Positions 35,605-47,279 are shown, counted from the first letter of the stretch. The stretch is 64,000 nt of DNA from Coenobita brevimanus (GCA_032717465.1 CM064690.1:28759153-28823152); one strand, 5' to 3'. Program-made: numbers and translations. The notes: generated from the letters alone by a model not told the origin.

Positions 35605-36030
35605 GCCCATTAATACCACACTGAGACGGGGAATAATGGGAATACAGGTTTGCAGAAATTTCCCTACTCACTCACACCAACCCATTAATGCCACACTAAA
35701 GGGGAAATAATGGAAATACAGTTTTGCAGAAATTTCCTTGCTCAGAATTTCCCTCCTCACTCACACCAGCCCATTAACACCGCATTAGAGGGAATTAATG
35801 GGAATACAGTTTTGCAGATATTTACCTACTCAGAATTTCCCCACTCACTCACAGCAACCCATTAATGCCACACTAGAGGGGAAGAATGGGGATACAGGTC
35901 GCAGAAATTTCCCTACTCACCCACAACCACCCATTCATACCACGCTGAAGGGGAATAATAAGATGCAGGTCACAAGTTTCCCCACCCACTCACAACCACC
36001 CGTTAATACCACACAGAGGGGGCTGAGGGT
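35605..36030. repeat. six-copy minisatellite, 71-88 bp unit
   Basis: Units start with cccattaataccacactg and continue with ggggaataatgggaatacag, gcagaaatttccctactcac and tcacaacc. Starts are near 35608, 35683, 35771, 35858, 35929 and 36000. Confidence 0.92.
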
Positions 36031-36189
36031 GACTGATATTTCCGTCCTCTATTATTAACCCCATGATTAGCCTTAATGACCAGAGTAAATATGAATAACG
36101 CTATCGACGGGAAGGAGAGGCCACAGTGCTTCCCCTCCTCTGTTCCAGGGTTAAACTCCTACTGTTAAATCAAGCTTTATGCACCAGAA

Positions 36190-36370
36190 AGCTATTAAGG
36201 TGTACCGTGCAGAATAACTCGCTGAGGAAGAGATGCTACGTAGCTATTAATGCAAGTTTTATACATCTGAATAATAATGTTGGTGCAATATAAATCGCTA
36301 ATAAGTAGATGCTCCGTAGCTATTAATGATAGTTTTATACACGTGACTGTTAAGGTGTAGTATGCAGAAT
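36190..36370. repeat. degenerate local repeat 'gcagaata.. gctattaatg.aagttttatac'
   Basis: gtagctattaatgcaagttttatac at about 36240 and gtagctattaatgatagttt at about 36314 are repeated with a related block at 36550. They may derive from the long-TIR MITE family (aaatcgct.. gaggaagagatg). Confidence 0.5.
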
Positions 36371-36391
36371 TTTGGACTTTCTTTTTTTAAT

Positions 36392-36540
36392 GTGTGGTAA
36401 TGAATTCTCTGGCTAGACCTTGATAGATCAGCCACGCTAGGTGACGGGAGAGCGCTACCTCTCCCAGCGGGGCATCTACCAGGGCGGAGAGCGAACTCTC
36501 GAGTCAGGCACTCTACCACTGAGCCACCCTGCCCCCTGTA
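36392..36540 (-). repeat. tRNA-derived SINE head with compressed A-B box spacing
   Basis: On the minus strand, gggcagggtggctcagtggt followed by agagtgcc carries a good A box (36511-36526), and cgagagttcgctctcc (36486-36501) looks like a T-arm/B box. Only about ten bases separate them, so it cannot fold into a whole tRNA and appears to lack the anticodon region. About 100 bp of non-tRNA body follow. Confidence 0.6.
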
Positions 36541-36709
36541 CTATGATAATGCAGAATAAATCACTAGGAAGAGATGTTATGTAGCTTTCCTCTTAAAGTA
36601 TATGGGCTGCAGTCCTAAATTGATTCGTTTATTATTCACTCGTCTTTAGGATTCATCTTTATTCCCTCAAATTTTCGTCTCATCTCATTTTACACCTTTG
36701 GTCCGGGAC

Positions 36710-36754
<45 letters not shown>

Positions 36755-36911
36755 TCTCTTGCTGATTTTCATTGCCTTTCAGTATAATTTGTCATGTAGT
36801 AATTTACCTACCATATATTTATCTATTAATTTATACCATTCATCACTTGTAAGCCGCGCCATTAATTTTTTATGGCTGGTACTAATACTGTACTGTTGAA
36901 TTACGAGTATT

Positions 36912-36964
<53 letters not shown>
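36912..36964. repeat. (GT)n microsatellite
   Basis: About 26 GT units. Confidence 0.98.
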
Positions 36965-36966
<2 letters not shown>

Positions 36967-37019
36967 TGATTTGTAAGCGTTGTGACTAGTTTTTAATTAT
37001 TCCTAGTTTAACAGCATCG

Positions 37020-37089
37020 TCATCATCTGTCATCATCATCATCATCATCATCATTTTCGACATCTTGCTCTCTGGTCTCTGTACTTCCA

Positions 37090-37121
<32 letters not shown>

Positions 37122-37245
37122 CCAACACCGTACTAACTTCTTGCCTCTTTTCCAACACCTTATTCACCTCGTGTCTCTTTTTACTTTCACATTATCACCA
37201 TCATCATCACCACCACCATCGTCATCATCATCATCATCATCATCA
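37020..37245. repeat. three (ATC)n blocks
   Basis: catcatcat runs lie at about 37032-37052, 37090-37120 and 37197-37245, with related 'ctctttttactttcacatta'-like spacers. Confidence 0.92.
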
Positions 37246-38372
37246 TCTTACACCCTACTCCCGGACCCCCCCCCCCTCCCCGTACGATTGAAGATGGCCA
37301 TGACAGAACGCCTCCTGGCCACTCTGTCCTTACCTGCTCTTCTCACACCTTCACTCATTTATTTATCGTATTATTCATTTTAACCGTATCCCATTCAGTG
37401 ACACGTTCCCTTATTTTGTATGGCAGAGTAGGCATTCGTGACACCTCTCCCTTAATGATTTATTCTGAGTGCCTTTATTATTCTCTGCTGTGTATGTGGT
37501 GTTAATGTCGTCATGGTTTTCATCAGTAGCATAGGAGATTGTTCAGGGATAATATGCAGCTTAAATCGTTGAAGGAAAGATGTTACGACACCTTCAGATT
37601 CACTTAGAAGAAGGCCCATATCTGTCTCAGGCTGTTTAATCATCTAGAAGGGTTAAGTTCAGTTTTCGTTACTCCATTCACTGCTAGCTAACTCCTAAAC
37701 TGAATAAATATCTAATAATACGTCATTGAAGAGGCCAAATTATTATTATTATTATTATTATTATCTCATACGTCTAGATTTACATAGTAGTTGGCAAAAT
37801 AAGCGTGACTTTTTTTTCTCTCCGCTGTCATTCGGTTTTAAAAAGTTTGGACTGAGGGCTGGCAATTCCGGCGAGCCGAGATTGAGATGTAAACAAAGGC
37901 AGGGAGCGGTCTCGGCCCAGTGTTGACTCGGCGCATTAGTTAACCCGCCAACCAGCCAGCCAGCCAGCCTCCCTACTCACACACCTTCACTCATCTTCGC
38001 TCACTCGCGCGTGGGGGGAAAGTGAACGAGGATTAGAGAGAGAGAACGAGAGAGAGAGAGATTGCAGTGTCGGATAAAGTGAGCGTGAATCAGACTAAGA
38101 ACGATGTGCTTGATTTATTCTTTCTTTTCTTTCTTTTCTTTTTTCTTTCTTTTTTTTTTGATGTATTGAAGTGGTATTCATCTTCACTTCCTTGACTCAC
38201 CCGCGCGGAGGAAAATTTCTTGGTGATGTTGAGAAGTAATTAATTTTTTCCATTCTTTAGTTGTTGTTGTTGTTGTTTTTTTTAACTGGGCTTATTTTTC
38301 AGCTTATAGGAAATATCAGTTGTACCATATAATCAGAATTTGGGTGTTAATTATAAAGAAGCATGACATCAT

Positions 38373-38374
<2 letters not shown>

Positions 38375-38433
<59 letters not shown>
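38375..38433. repeat. (CA)n microsatellite
   Basis: About 29 CA units, followed by a G-rich patch (ggggcggggggggggg). Confidence 0.98.
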
Positions 38434-38436
<3 letters not shown>

Positions 38437-38569
38437 CCTTGAGAGCGAGGGGGCGGGGGGGGGGGAAGACCTTAAGAGAGAGGCTGGATAATAAGAAACC
38501 AAACAGGAAGACAACTCAAATGAGAGAAGCGAGGGACATGACAAATACACAAGTAACTCTTTCATTTTT

Positions 38570-38760
38570 ACCCAAATTTGGCCTAAAATTACCATCTCGC
38601 CGTCTTGAATGCTGAGTATATAACAGGAGATTCACAATGCAGTATGATGCTAGTCACGAAGAAGTGCTGTGGAAAGGACGTGGAGCCGTAGCAATGTCTT
38701 TATCTGCCACTGTGCTACGTGAAAAAAGCTAGGAAAACGAAAATCCAGGCCAGGTTAAGG
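38570..38760. mobile_element. MITE with 'aacctggcctaaaatt' TIRs, copy 1
   Basis: The left end atttggcctaaaattaccat is matched inversely by gaaaatccaggccaggttaa at the right end. The interior block gctagtcacgaagaagtg ... tctttatctgccactgt is shared with 62914-63086. Confidence 0.7.
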
Positions 38761-39156
38761 TGAAAAGGGTATTATACAAAACTGCTGGAAGGTGAATGTG
38801 AAGTGATAATGAATGAAGAATGAGTTGTATGAGACTTGATGATATGAGGGGAATGGTAGTGGTGGTGTTACGTGGTAGAAGTGGTGTTAGTGGTAGTGAT
38901 AGAGGTAGTAGTGGTGTTAGTGTGGTGGTTTAGGTGGTATTGATGGTGGTAATAGAAGTGATGATGGCAGTGGTGTTATCGTGATGGTGGTGATGATGGT
39001 GGTTATTTTAAAGATAGTGTAGTAGTAGTAGTAGTGGGGTCATCATGATGGTAGTCGTAGTGGTTACTGGAAAAGTTCGTTGGTAGTGGTGGTAGAGTAG
39101 TGATGATGGTGGTCTCATTGTGGTAGTGGAGGTATAATCAGTTTTTTATACTGAGG

Positions 39157-39335
39157 CGAAGATGCACTTGACAGGTCGGTGATGATTGGCTGACTGCATC
39201 ATATCCAAATAACATTCAATAACCCAAATTTCCCCATAAGATATATGTTGTCAATTAATAATGCTAACGAGTAAAAAGATTTTGAAGTAATGTTGCTGTC
39301 AGCCAGTCATCACCAACCTGTCAAGTGCATCTTCG
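39157..39335. mobile_element. hairpin MITE with 38-bp arms
   Basis: cgaagatgcacttgacaggt (39157) continues to ggctgac at 39194. The reverse complement runs from 39298 to 39335 with only two mismatches in 38. The loop is about 100 bp. Arms may extend a further 15-20 bp into T-rich and A-rich flanks. No ORF. Confidence 0.85.
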
Positions 39336-39389
39336 ATTTAAAAAAAAAAATTGAGTTTAGTGGTAGCTACCATGACAGTGGTCCTGGTC

Positions 39390-39665
39390 TTAATAGTGGT
39401 GGTGGTAGTGGTAAGCTAGTAGTGGTTGTATTGGTTTGGCAACAGTATGGTAGTAATAGTACCAGCAGTGGTAGTGGGAGTGGTATGATAGTTGTGGTAA
39501 TGATGGAGGTGGTGGCAGCAGTGGTAGTGGTGGTGTTGGTGGTGGCAGCAGTGGTAGTGGTGGTGGCAGCAGTGGTAGTGGTGGTGGTGGTGGTGGTGGT
39601 GGTGGTGGCAGCAGTGGTAGTGGTGGTGTTGGTGGTGGCAGCAGTGGTAGTGGTGGTGGTGGTTG
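39390..39665. repeat. GGT/GTA-rich minisatellite
   Basis: A unit with ggcagcagtggtagtggtgg recurs five times between 39512 and 39650 within a longer (GGT)n-type array that starts in more diverged form near 38850. Frames over it read poly-Val/Ala or poly-His and are not genes. Confidence 0.93.
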
Positions 39666-39714
39666 TGGAACATTACCATCCTAATGAAGAAACTTACGGG
39701 ATCGGCAGCCCCGG

Positions 39715-41768
39715 CCTCAAAACTTCACTCATTTCCTCTCACTTTCCTCACTCTTAATTTGCCCCCATCCCCCCCATCCTCTCCCTCCTCCTACCCCCTT
39801 CCCTACCTTCCCCTTCCTCTTCTCCCTTTTCCCTCTCTTCCTTCCCCTCCCCTCTCTCTCCCTCACTCTGTTCTTTCTATTTTCCCCTCTCCTCATCCTA
39901 TTTCCCTTTCACAATTGTATGGACCTTTCTCCCTTCTCCTCTGCGTCCTCCCCTTCTCATTCCCCATTTCCCTTCCCTTCCCCTTACCCCTCTCCCCACC
40001 CCTTCCCCTTCCATTCTTCTTGTCCATCTCTCGCTTCCTTCCCCTCTTTCCTTTTCTCCCCATCTCAAGCCCTCCCCTGTTCCTTCCACTCTCTTCTTTC
40101 CCCTTTCTCCTTCTTATCCTCTATATTGTTCCCTAACCTCTTTCTTTTCTCCCTCTCTCCTCCCACCTTCCCCTCGTTCCCCTCCCATGTACCTCTTTCT
40201 TCTCTCCCCCCTCCCACACATCCTACTGCTCCCTTCCCTCCACTCCCCGTACGCATGTCTCAGTTGCCATACTTCTTCCCCACCCGTCTCCCCCTACCCT
40301 TTCCCTTCCCTTACTTCCCTCACTCGTATTACATTTTGTCCCCTTCACTTCCCTTCCCCTCCCTCTGTCCTGTCCCCTACATTCATTCCCTACACCTCTT
40401 CTATCTTCTCCCTTATACAGCTTCCCCTTCCTCTTCTTACTCTTCTTCACGTCCCCTTCTTCCTCCACCCCTCCCTCCTACAAATAACTCTAGTCTTTAG
40501 TATCTTCCCTTTCCTACAGTTGTCATCACCTCTCCCTCTAAGCTGTGTGTGTCTTCTCTCTCCCTCCCCTTCCCCTGCCCTCCCTTCCCTCCCCTCCATC
40601 TCTCCCTAGAAACACGTGCCATCCCCTTCCTCCTGTCGCCCTCTTCCTTATTCTTTACGTCCCCTCTCTCAGTTCCTTCCTTACCCTCTCCCCATCCATT
40701 CCCTCTCTCCTCTTCCTTCCGTACTCTTCCCCCCAGTTCACCCATCTCCTCTCCTCTTCCATCCCCTCCCGTCCTCGTCTTTCCGTACTCTTTCCCCTCC
40801 CTTCCCCTCTCCTCCCTACCCTTCCCTCTCCCTAAAGTACACGTGTCATCCCCCTCCCATCCCCTCCTCCCCCACACACACACCGTACCCGAAGTCCTCT
40901 CTACCACTACACACCCATTGACACTCCAAACAACACAACTCCTTTCTCTTAAATTCCTTTCATTCACCCTTACTTATTTTTTCAGCCTTATTTTGGGATT
41001 ATTTCTGTGACTTGTTTAGTATTTATTTTATTATTTTATTACTGCGTTTCGGTTCATTGTGTTCCTGTATTATAATTTTTCCTCATTTCCTTCATTCCAT
41101 CACCTGTTCCTTCATTTCTCCCTTTCCTCCTTAACCCACCTTCTTTTCTTCCTTCTTTCCTTCCTTCTGTAATTATTCTCTTGCCCCTTCCTCTTCTTCA
41201 TTTCCTCCCCTGCCTCTTCTTTTTCTCTTCCTCTCTCTTTTCCTTTTGTTCTCCCCTTCCTCTTCCTTTTCTCTTCCCTTTCCAATTCCTCCTGTCATCT
41301 CCCTCCTCTCCCTTCTCTCTTTCTTTTCCTCCTCTCCTCCCCTTCCTCTTCCTTTTCTCTTCCCCTTCCTCTACCTTCTGTCCTCCCCCTCCTCTTCCTT
41401 CTCTCTTCCTCTCCTCCCTTTCCTCTTCCTTCTCTCTTCCCTTCCCCCTCCTCCTCTCCTCACCCCACCCTCTCTCTCCTTCTACGCACCCACTTTAGAC
41501 AATATTTCTGCCATTTTACAATCATTTTAGAACACCTTACGATATTGTGCGATTATTTTCGTATGTATTTATTCCCTCCTTGATTCTTTCCTGTCTTAAC
41601 TTGCTTCATACCATCCATCCTTCCTTCCTTCCTTCCTTCCTTCCACGTTTTCCGTCCTTTTTGTCTTTCTTCTTTTCCTTTGCATCTCGCTTCCTTATAT
41701 TCCTCCCCCTCCCCCCCTCTCTCTCCTTTCTCCTCCTCCTCCTCCTTCTATTTTTTTTTTTTTTTTCA
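39715..41768. repeat. long polypyrimidine region
   Basis: C/T-only blocks fill 39715-40910, 41090-41500 and 41620-41768, broken near 40920-41090 by ordinary DNA. Units like ctcttcctttt recur in places. All long frames are compositional. Confidence 0.93.
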
Positions 41769-41842
41769 AGTAAAGGGAAAAAAATCTGAACGCTTTGACC
41801 TCAAAAGGTTTCCGCTGCATGAAGTTGATTGGGGTTATGCCA

Positions 41843-41844
<2 letters not shown>

Positions 41845-41912
<68 letters not shown>
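41845..41912. repeat. (GA)n microsatellite
   Basis: About 33 GA units with a single A interruption near the end. Confidence 0.97.
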
Positions 41913-41913
<1 letters not shown>

Positions 41914-42162
41914 ACTGAAAACGCACTAGTAGGTTAAATTTAAGTGACTATATGATATGTATTGTGTATAAATTTCTGTATATCAGCATGTAATAACCCA
42001 TACACGTGAATGCTGAAATGTAAACAGATCCATTAAAATCCAGTACGACGGAATCACCATAACGATCGTGAAATAACTTCCAGACAAATTCAACATTACT
42101 TATAACTCACAAAGGGTTTCAAGCACTTCTGCAACCTGGGAAGCTGTAATCAAAATGACTCC

Positions 42163-42366
42163 TATTCTTATCGGGTAAGGAGGTTCCCTAGTATCTCTTC
42201 CTTAGCGATTTATTTTTAGATATGGGTGGTTAATGTCCTTTAGTTCGTTTTTTATGAAGAGTATGACGATGTTTGAAGGATTATATAACGCAGAATAGGA
42301 TAAGGTGTAGTGAGAAAAATAAATCGCCTAGGAAAAGGTGTTAGGGAGCTTCCTTAACCAACGAGA
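42163..42366. mobile_element. long-TIR MITE 'ctcgt-taaggaggctcc', copy 2 (complete)
   Basis: Both arms are present: ttatcgggtaaggaggttcc with ccttagcgatttattttt on the left, and aaataaatcgcctaggaaaa with ggtgttagggagcttcctta on the right, ending in acgaga. The arms are about 50 bp with few mismatches. There is no ORF in the 200-bp element. Confidence 0.82.
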
Positions 42367-42377
42367 CTACCGGCAGC

Positions 42378-42670
42378 GTCTCATGCGGATGTGGATGTGA
42401 TAGAAAGCATTGGGAGAAATACAGTGAGGTGGTTTGGCCATGTGGAGAGGATAGAGATTGAGAGACTGACGAGAAGAGTGTATGTGAGTGAGATGGAGGG
42501 AGGGGGAGACCCGAGGATGAAATGGAGGGATGGAGTGGAGAGGTACATTGAGAGAGGGGGATGTGAACTGGGGGAGGGGGAGGGCATCGAAATCGCAGGG
42601 GACGGGGCGACGTGGAAGCGATTTGTTTGTGGCCACCCTTTACGGGCTTACAGCGTCTGGGTATAGATAT
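42378..42670 (+). mobile_element. LINE 3' end, GATA-tailed family (copy D)
   Basis: The frame encodes NTVRWFGHVERIEIERL, then DPRMKWRDGVERYI and GATWKRFVCGHP, parallel to copy A. The GATA tail is nearly gone (tatagatatag at 42661-42672). It lies directly after a MITE. Confidence 0.8.
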
Positions 42671-42949
42671 AGTCTGACAGATCGAAACGTAGGGTTTTGG
42701 TGGAGTCACCCCCTCCCTGCACTGTTGCCACGTTTCCGAGCTGACCTCTCCATCAGCGATGACCTTGACACTGTTTCCCTCTTGTGATCTCCGTTTTTCT
42801 AATACCCCCTATACCCCTGCCACCAACACCCCCTATACCCCTACCCCCAACAACACCCCCATCAACAACACCCGCTATACCTCCACCACCAACACCTCCT
42901 ATAAATATAGACCCCCACCATCAACACCTGTATAATAATTAGCCGTTGA

Positions 42950-43233
42950 TAATTGCTATACTTTTATTGAGAGCATACATTCTACCCTATTGCTCAAACT
43001 CCCTAATCTTACAATCCCATCTGTCTTAATCCTTCCCACTGCCTTCGTTCCTAAATCCCTTAATTGATCTATTTTTAACCTAAGTGTCCCCACACCTTTT
43101 AAACCATTTACCTCTCTGTCACTATTCTCCACCATATGTATCAACTTGTATTGTATTGTGTATAGAACTTTCATACTGTATGCTGTACTACTGTATAATG
43201 TATAAGAATACCCACTGTTTAGTGGAAATAAAG

Positions 43234-43262
<29 letters not shown>
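42950..43262 (+). repeat. possible retroelement 3' end, AATAAA followed by (ATT)n
   Basis: ccactgtttagtggaaataa then agttttattattatt has a poly(A)-type signal running directly into an (ATT)n tail at 43238-43262, which is how several non-LTR elements end. No coding homology is visible upstream. Confidence 0.4.

Positions 43263-43263
<1 letters not shown>

Positions 43264-43318
<55 letters not shown>
43264..43318. repeat. (CT)n microsatellite
   Basis: About 27 CT units directly after the (ATT)n run. Confidence 0.98.
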
Positions 43319-43321
<3 letters not shown>

Positions 43322-44689
43322 AGATTTTGTTATGTGTCATCCATGGTTTTTTACTTCCATTTTTATGTATGGATTATAATTTTGACTTTATTTCCGCACC
43401 ACCCTTGAGGTAAAAGTCACGGCGCGTTTTTTTTATAGAGGTTTCCCCAATAGGCCTAAATCCTGTAGGGGGTTGGTGACCTCCCACAGCGTACACACAA
43501 ACACGTGTCGCGTGAGTGCTGCCACCCCAGAGCTGTTTGATATATTTATTTTAATTATGAAAGGATCGCCTCTTCCCACTTTTATCCCTTCAAATTTTCT
43601 TGCAATTATACTTGCTAAATTAATTAGCAATGTTAGAAGTGTTGGGGAAGTAAATAATAATTAGAATATTTTTAGAGCAACACTGCCAAATTTTTATGCC
43701 ACGTTTCTCTATTATCGTATAATATAGTATGCAGAATAGTTTTATTCTTCCTTGATACATGTCAGCACTTTCATTACAGTTATATTAGTATGAGTTATGT
43801 TTATGTATCATTCCTACTACACAAACCACAGGCGTTATACATCGTAGGGTTAGGAAACATGGCAATAGTGTAGGGAGGGGGTGACTCCACCCAAACCCTA
43901 TGTTACGAGGAGGAACACTATAGATAGATAGATAGTCTCATGCTGGACACCAAACGTAGAGCAGGAGTCCCAGGTGTTGCTTGTACTGCCGTCCTTAGCA
44001 CTGCCAGTGATCCAACATCCGTAGGTGATGTGCTTGACGTCGAGTTTGTCACTGCAACACACAAGCTTCGGGTTGTGTTATATATGGACCACCCTGAATA
44101 CAGCACAGTAGAGTGTTTAATACCTTTAATTACTGCTGGTACTCCTTGAAGGACCAATAAAACACTCGGTAATATAAGTTTATCTTCATAATCTAGGAAT
44201 TAACTTGAAAAAATAAAGCAGTTACTCAGTAAAGACTAATATGAATACTGAAGTAACTCCCTCAGATCACGAAATGGCTGGAAAGTATATCTCCAGTAAT
44301 AAGAAATAACTCGAATAATATACCAGTTATTCATAAAAATGTAGAATAGTTTGAATATTAAGTTACAGCTTGAAAAACGAAATAACTAGGAAACAGTAAT
44401 CTCCAGTAATCAGAGAATTAGGTCGAAAACCACAGCCATTACTTAATCAAACTTTAAAATAAATTAAATTCCAATACTCTCTCAAAAATACATGTAATAA
44501 ATCGAAAAATACAGCTCGCCAAATGCAGTGTTTACGTTGTGCGATGTTGCCAAGTCTGGGTGGCGGCGGCGGTGATGCCAGCTCGACACATCGCCCTGCA
44601 TCTTTTACAATTTACTGAGTTTGGGAAGAGTTTGAAATTGTTGCTTTTTTCTCGCCAACTTCGAGACTTCGCGAGAGCAGGAGGGGAAG

Positions 44690-45002
44690 GAGGGAGGACG
44701 GAGAAAGTTAGGAGGACAGAGGAGAAGGAGGAGGAAAGGGGGAGGAGGGAGAGGAAAGTTAGGAAGAAAGGGAAGAGGAGGAGAGGGAGATGGGGATGAG
44801 AAAGTTTGGAGGAAAGAAGAGAGGTGGAGGGAAGAGGGAACAACAGAAACTTAGAGGGAAAAAAAAAGAAGAAAGGGAGAATAGAGAGGGAAGAGGGTAA
44901 GGAGGAAAAAGGAAAGAAAGGGACTGAAGGAAAGAAGCAAGAAATAAAAAGGAGAGAGGGGGAAGAAAGAGTTAAGTAAATAATTAGGAAAACAAAGAAA
45001 AG

Positions 45003-45067
<65 letters not shown>
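44690..45067. repeat. polypurine tract ending in (GA)n
   Basis: The + strand is almost all A/G from 44690; (GA)n spans 45005-45067. Short CpG-bearing DNA precedes it (44520-44690). Confidence 0.93.
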
Positions 45068-45070
<3 letters not shown>

Positions 45071-45214
45071 GAGGGGGTTGAGATATACGAGAAGGGGGTT
45101 AAGGGGGGGGTAACTCATAACTCTAACCCCCCCAAAAAAAAGTGTTCAAAAATGGGCAAAGTTGTGTGATCGAGGTGGGCCATCAGAGTGACTGGCTGCA
45201 GTTTAACGCACGCA

Positions 45215-45675
45215 CGCCATTATGCACTCACTCACGCACTCATTTATTCACTCACGCACGCACTCAATTACCCACTCATTTATTCACTCACGCATGCACT
45301 CAATTACCCACTCATTTATTCACTCACTCACTGATTTATCCACTCACTCATTCACTCAGGCACTCATTTATTCACTCACGCACTCATTCACACCCTCACC
45401 CACTAATTCATCCACTCACGCACGCACTCATTCACTCAGGCACTAATTTATTCACTCACGCACTCACGTATTATTCACTTGCTCTCTCACGCACTCATAT
45501 TCATTCATTCTCTCGTTTATATATATAATCACTCGCACGCACTCATTTATTCACTCACGCACACTCGTATTTGCACGTACTTATTCACTCACTTCCTCAC
45601 GCACTTCCCCACGCATTCACTCACCCTTGTTTATTCACTCACACACATTCACTCACTCACTCACTTATTTACTTA
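45215..45675. repeat. degenerate (ACTC)n array
   Basis: cactcactcacgcactcatt and tattcactcacgcacgcact units recur over 450 bp. They produce His/Thr/Ser-rich frames without biological meaning. Confidence 0.92.
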
Positions 45676-45769
45676 ATGATGATGATGATGGTGTTGGTGG
45701 TGGTGAAATAAGTCCACAGCTGCATCAGTACGATTCATAAGTGTGATGAGAGATGGACATGGTCACGAT

Positions 45770-46410
45770 AATGTGTGATGAAGGGTGATGATATGTGCTA
45801 GAGGGTGGTGAAGTGAGATGCGTTCGTTATTTATTTTGTGTGATGAGGGATGATGAGATGTGCTAGAGGGTGGTGAAGTGAGATGCGTTCGTTATTTATT
45901 TTGTGTGATGAGGGGTGATGAGATGTGCTAGAGGGTGGTGAAGTGAGATGCGTTCGTTATTTATTTTGTGTGATGAGGGGTGATGAGATGTGCTAGAGGG
46001 TGGTGAAGTGAGATGCGTTCGTTATTTATTTTGTGTGATGAGGAGTGAGATGTGCTAGAGGGTGGTGAAGTGAGATGCGTTCGTTATTTGTGTGATGAGG
46101 GGTGATGAGATGTGCTAGAGGGAGGTGAAGTGAGATGCGTTCTTTATTTGTGTGATGAGGGGTGATGAGATGTGCTAGAGGGTGGTGAAGTGAAATGCGT
46201 TCGTTATTTATTTTGTGTGATGAGGGGTGATGAGATGTGCTAGAGGGTGGTGAAGTGAGATGCGTTCATTATTTATTTTGTGTGATGAGGGGTGATGAGA
46301 TGTGCTAGAGGGTGGTGAAGTGAGATGCGTTCATTATTTATTTTGTGTGATGAGGGGTGATGAGATGTGCTAGAGGGTGGTGAAGTGAGATGCGTTCGTT
46401 ATTTATTTTC
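45770..46410. repeat. ten-copy minisatellite, about 65-bp unit
   Basis: The unit tgtgatgaggggtgatgaga, then tgtgctagagggtggtgaag, tgagatgcgttcgttattta and ttttg recurs ten times with very few substitutions. Copies 5 and 6 are shortened, and a 4-5 base 'tattt' indel recurs. Confidence 0.97.
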
Positions 46411-46805
46411 CTTATTCTTCTTCTCACGATTTCATGGAGCTTTAGAAGGAGGTCTCATGGTGGGGGAAGCTCTAGTATTTTTATTACAACTTGCACCAGA
46501 CGATTTTATCCAACAGTAAATTATAAGGGAGTGTATTATGCGTAGCTCCATGGAAGTATTTAACTCTAAGTCTGTTATGATCTTGAGGCAATATCTGCAT
46601 AAACTCTTCGGTGACCGCCATGTTAGTGTTCGTAGGCCATGGAGACTCCCTATCACCTGTGTATTACCTTATCGGCTTCTGTATATGCCACGTGAATATT
46701 ACCTTTTACTTACTGTTATGGTTAAGAATATAAATAATGCACAAGAAAGTAGTAACTTCACCACAAGAGGTCGACGGCAAACACAGCCTTAAAGGGAAAG
46801 AGCCT

Positions 46806-46807
<2 letters not shown>
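46411..46807. other. unique DNA between repeats, no gene seen
   Basis: It contains one copy of the dispersed ccagacgattttatccaac motif (46496). The 84-codon + frame and the opposite frame match nothing I recognise. Confidence 0.4.

Positions 46808-46854
<47 letters not shown>
46808..46854. repeat. (GT)n microsatellite
   Basis: About 23 GT units, continued by interrupted tgtatgtgtg repeats to 46926. Confidence 0.97.
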
Positions 46855-46858
<4 letters not shown>

Positions 46859-47279
46859 ATGTATGTATGTGTATGTGTTTGTTGTGTATGTGTGTGTGTT
46901 TGTGTATATATATGTATGTGTGTGTCGCAAGGATCAACATATCACCACATCCTTCGTTCATAGGATCACGAATTCGAGTCCCGCGTAAGGCTGGCATGTA
47001 TTATAGTTACGGTGCTACGTGTGACGCTATGTATGGCTTTTGTGACGCATTGTATGTATGACGTGACGGCTGCAGCGAAAAAAGCATAACCAACTTTTGA
47101 ACTCATTAGTGATGTTAATTATGATGATTGTTGTTGTTGTTTTTGTTGGTTGTTACTCTTGTTGTTCGTTTGGTTGCTTTTGTTGTCAATTTAGTTGTTA
47201 GTGTTGTTGATACAGACAGGAGATTTAATAGGAGCTCTACAAGAATTAACCCATATATATAATGGATAGAAAAGACGAA

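Larger units (their letters stand above)
42688..43907. other. 1.2-kb unit bounded by imperfect inverted repeats
   Basis: cgtagggttttggtggagtc (42688) through tgccacgtttcc (42737) is inverted at 43853-43907 (ggaaacatggcaatagtgt ... caaaccctatgttacg). The interior holds a segment that ends in aataaagttttattatta and a (CT)n run. It may be a transposon with old ends or two opposite copies of one repeat. Confidence 0.55.

Noticed and set aside
39290..39757. 155-codon frame, Val/Ala repeats
   Set aside because: It reads through the GGT minisatellite. No coding evidence outside the repeat.
39663..40967. Several long frames (up to 193 codons) on both strands
   Set aside because: They are compositional products of a polypyrimidine tract. 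All three + frames are open at once, as expected when TAA, TAG and TGA are rare.
43918..44157. Overlapping 69-79 codon frames on both strands
   Set aside because: No family recognised. The sequence lies beside a GATA array and may be repeat-derived, but I could not place it.
46930..47000. Possible tRNA gene, because of gaattcgagtcccgcg resembling a T-arm
   Set aside because: No matching A box, D-arm, anticodon arm or acceptor stem could be paired upstream. At most a weak SINE relic.
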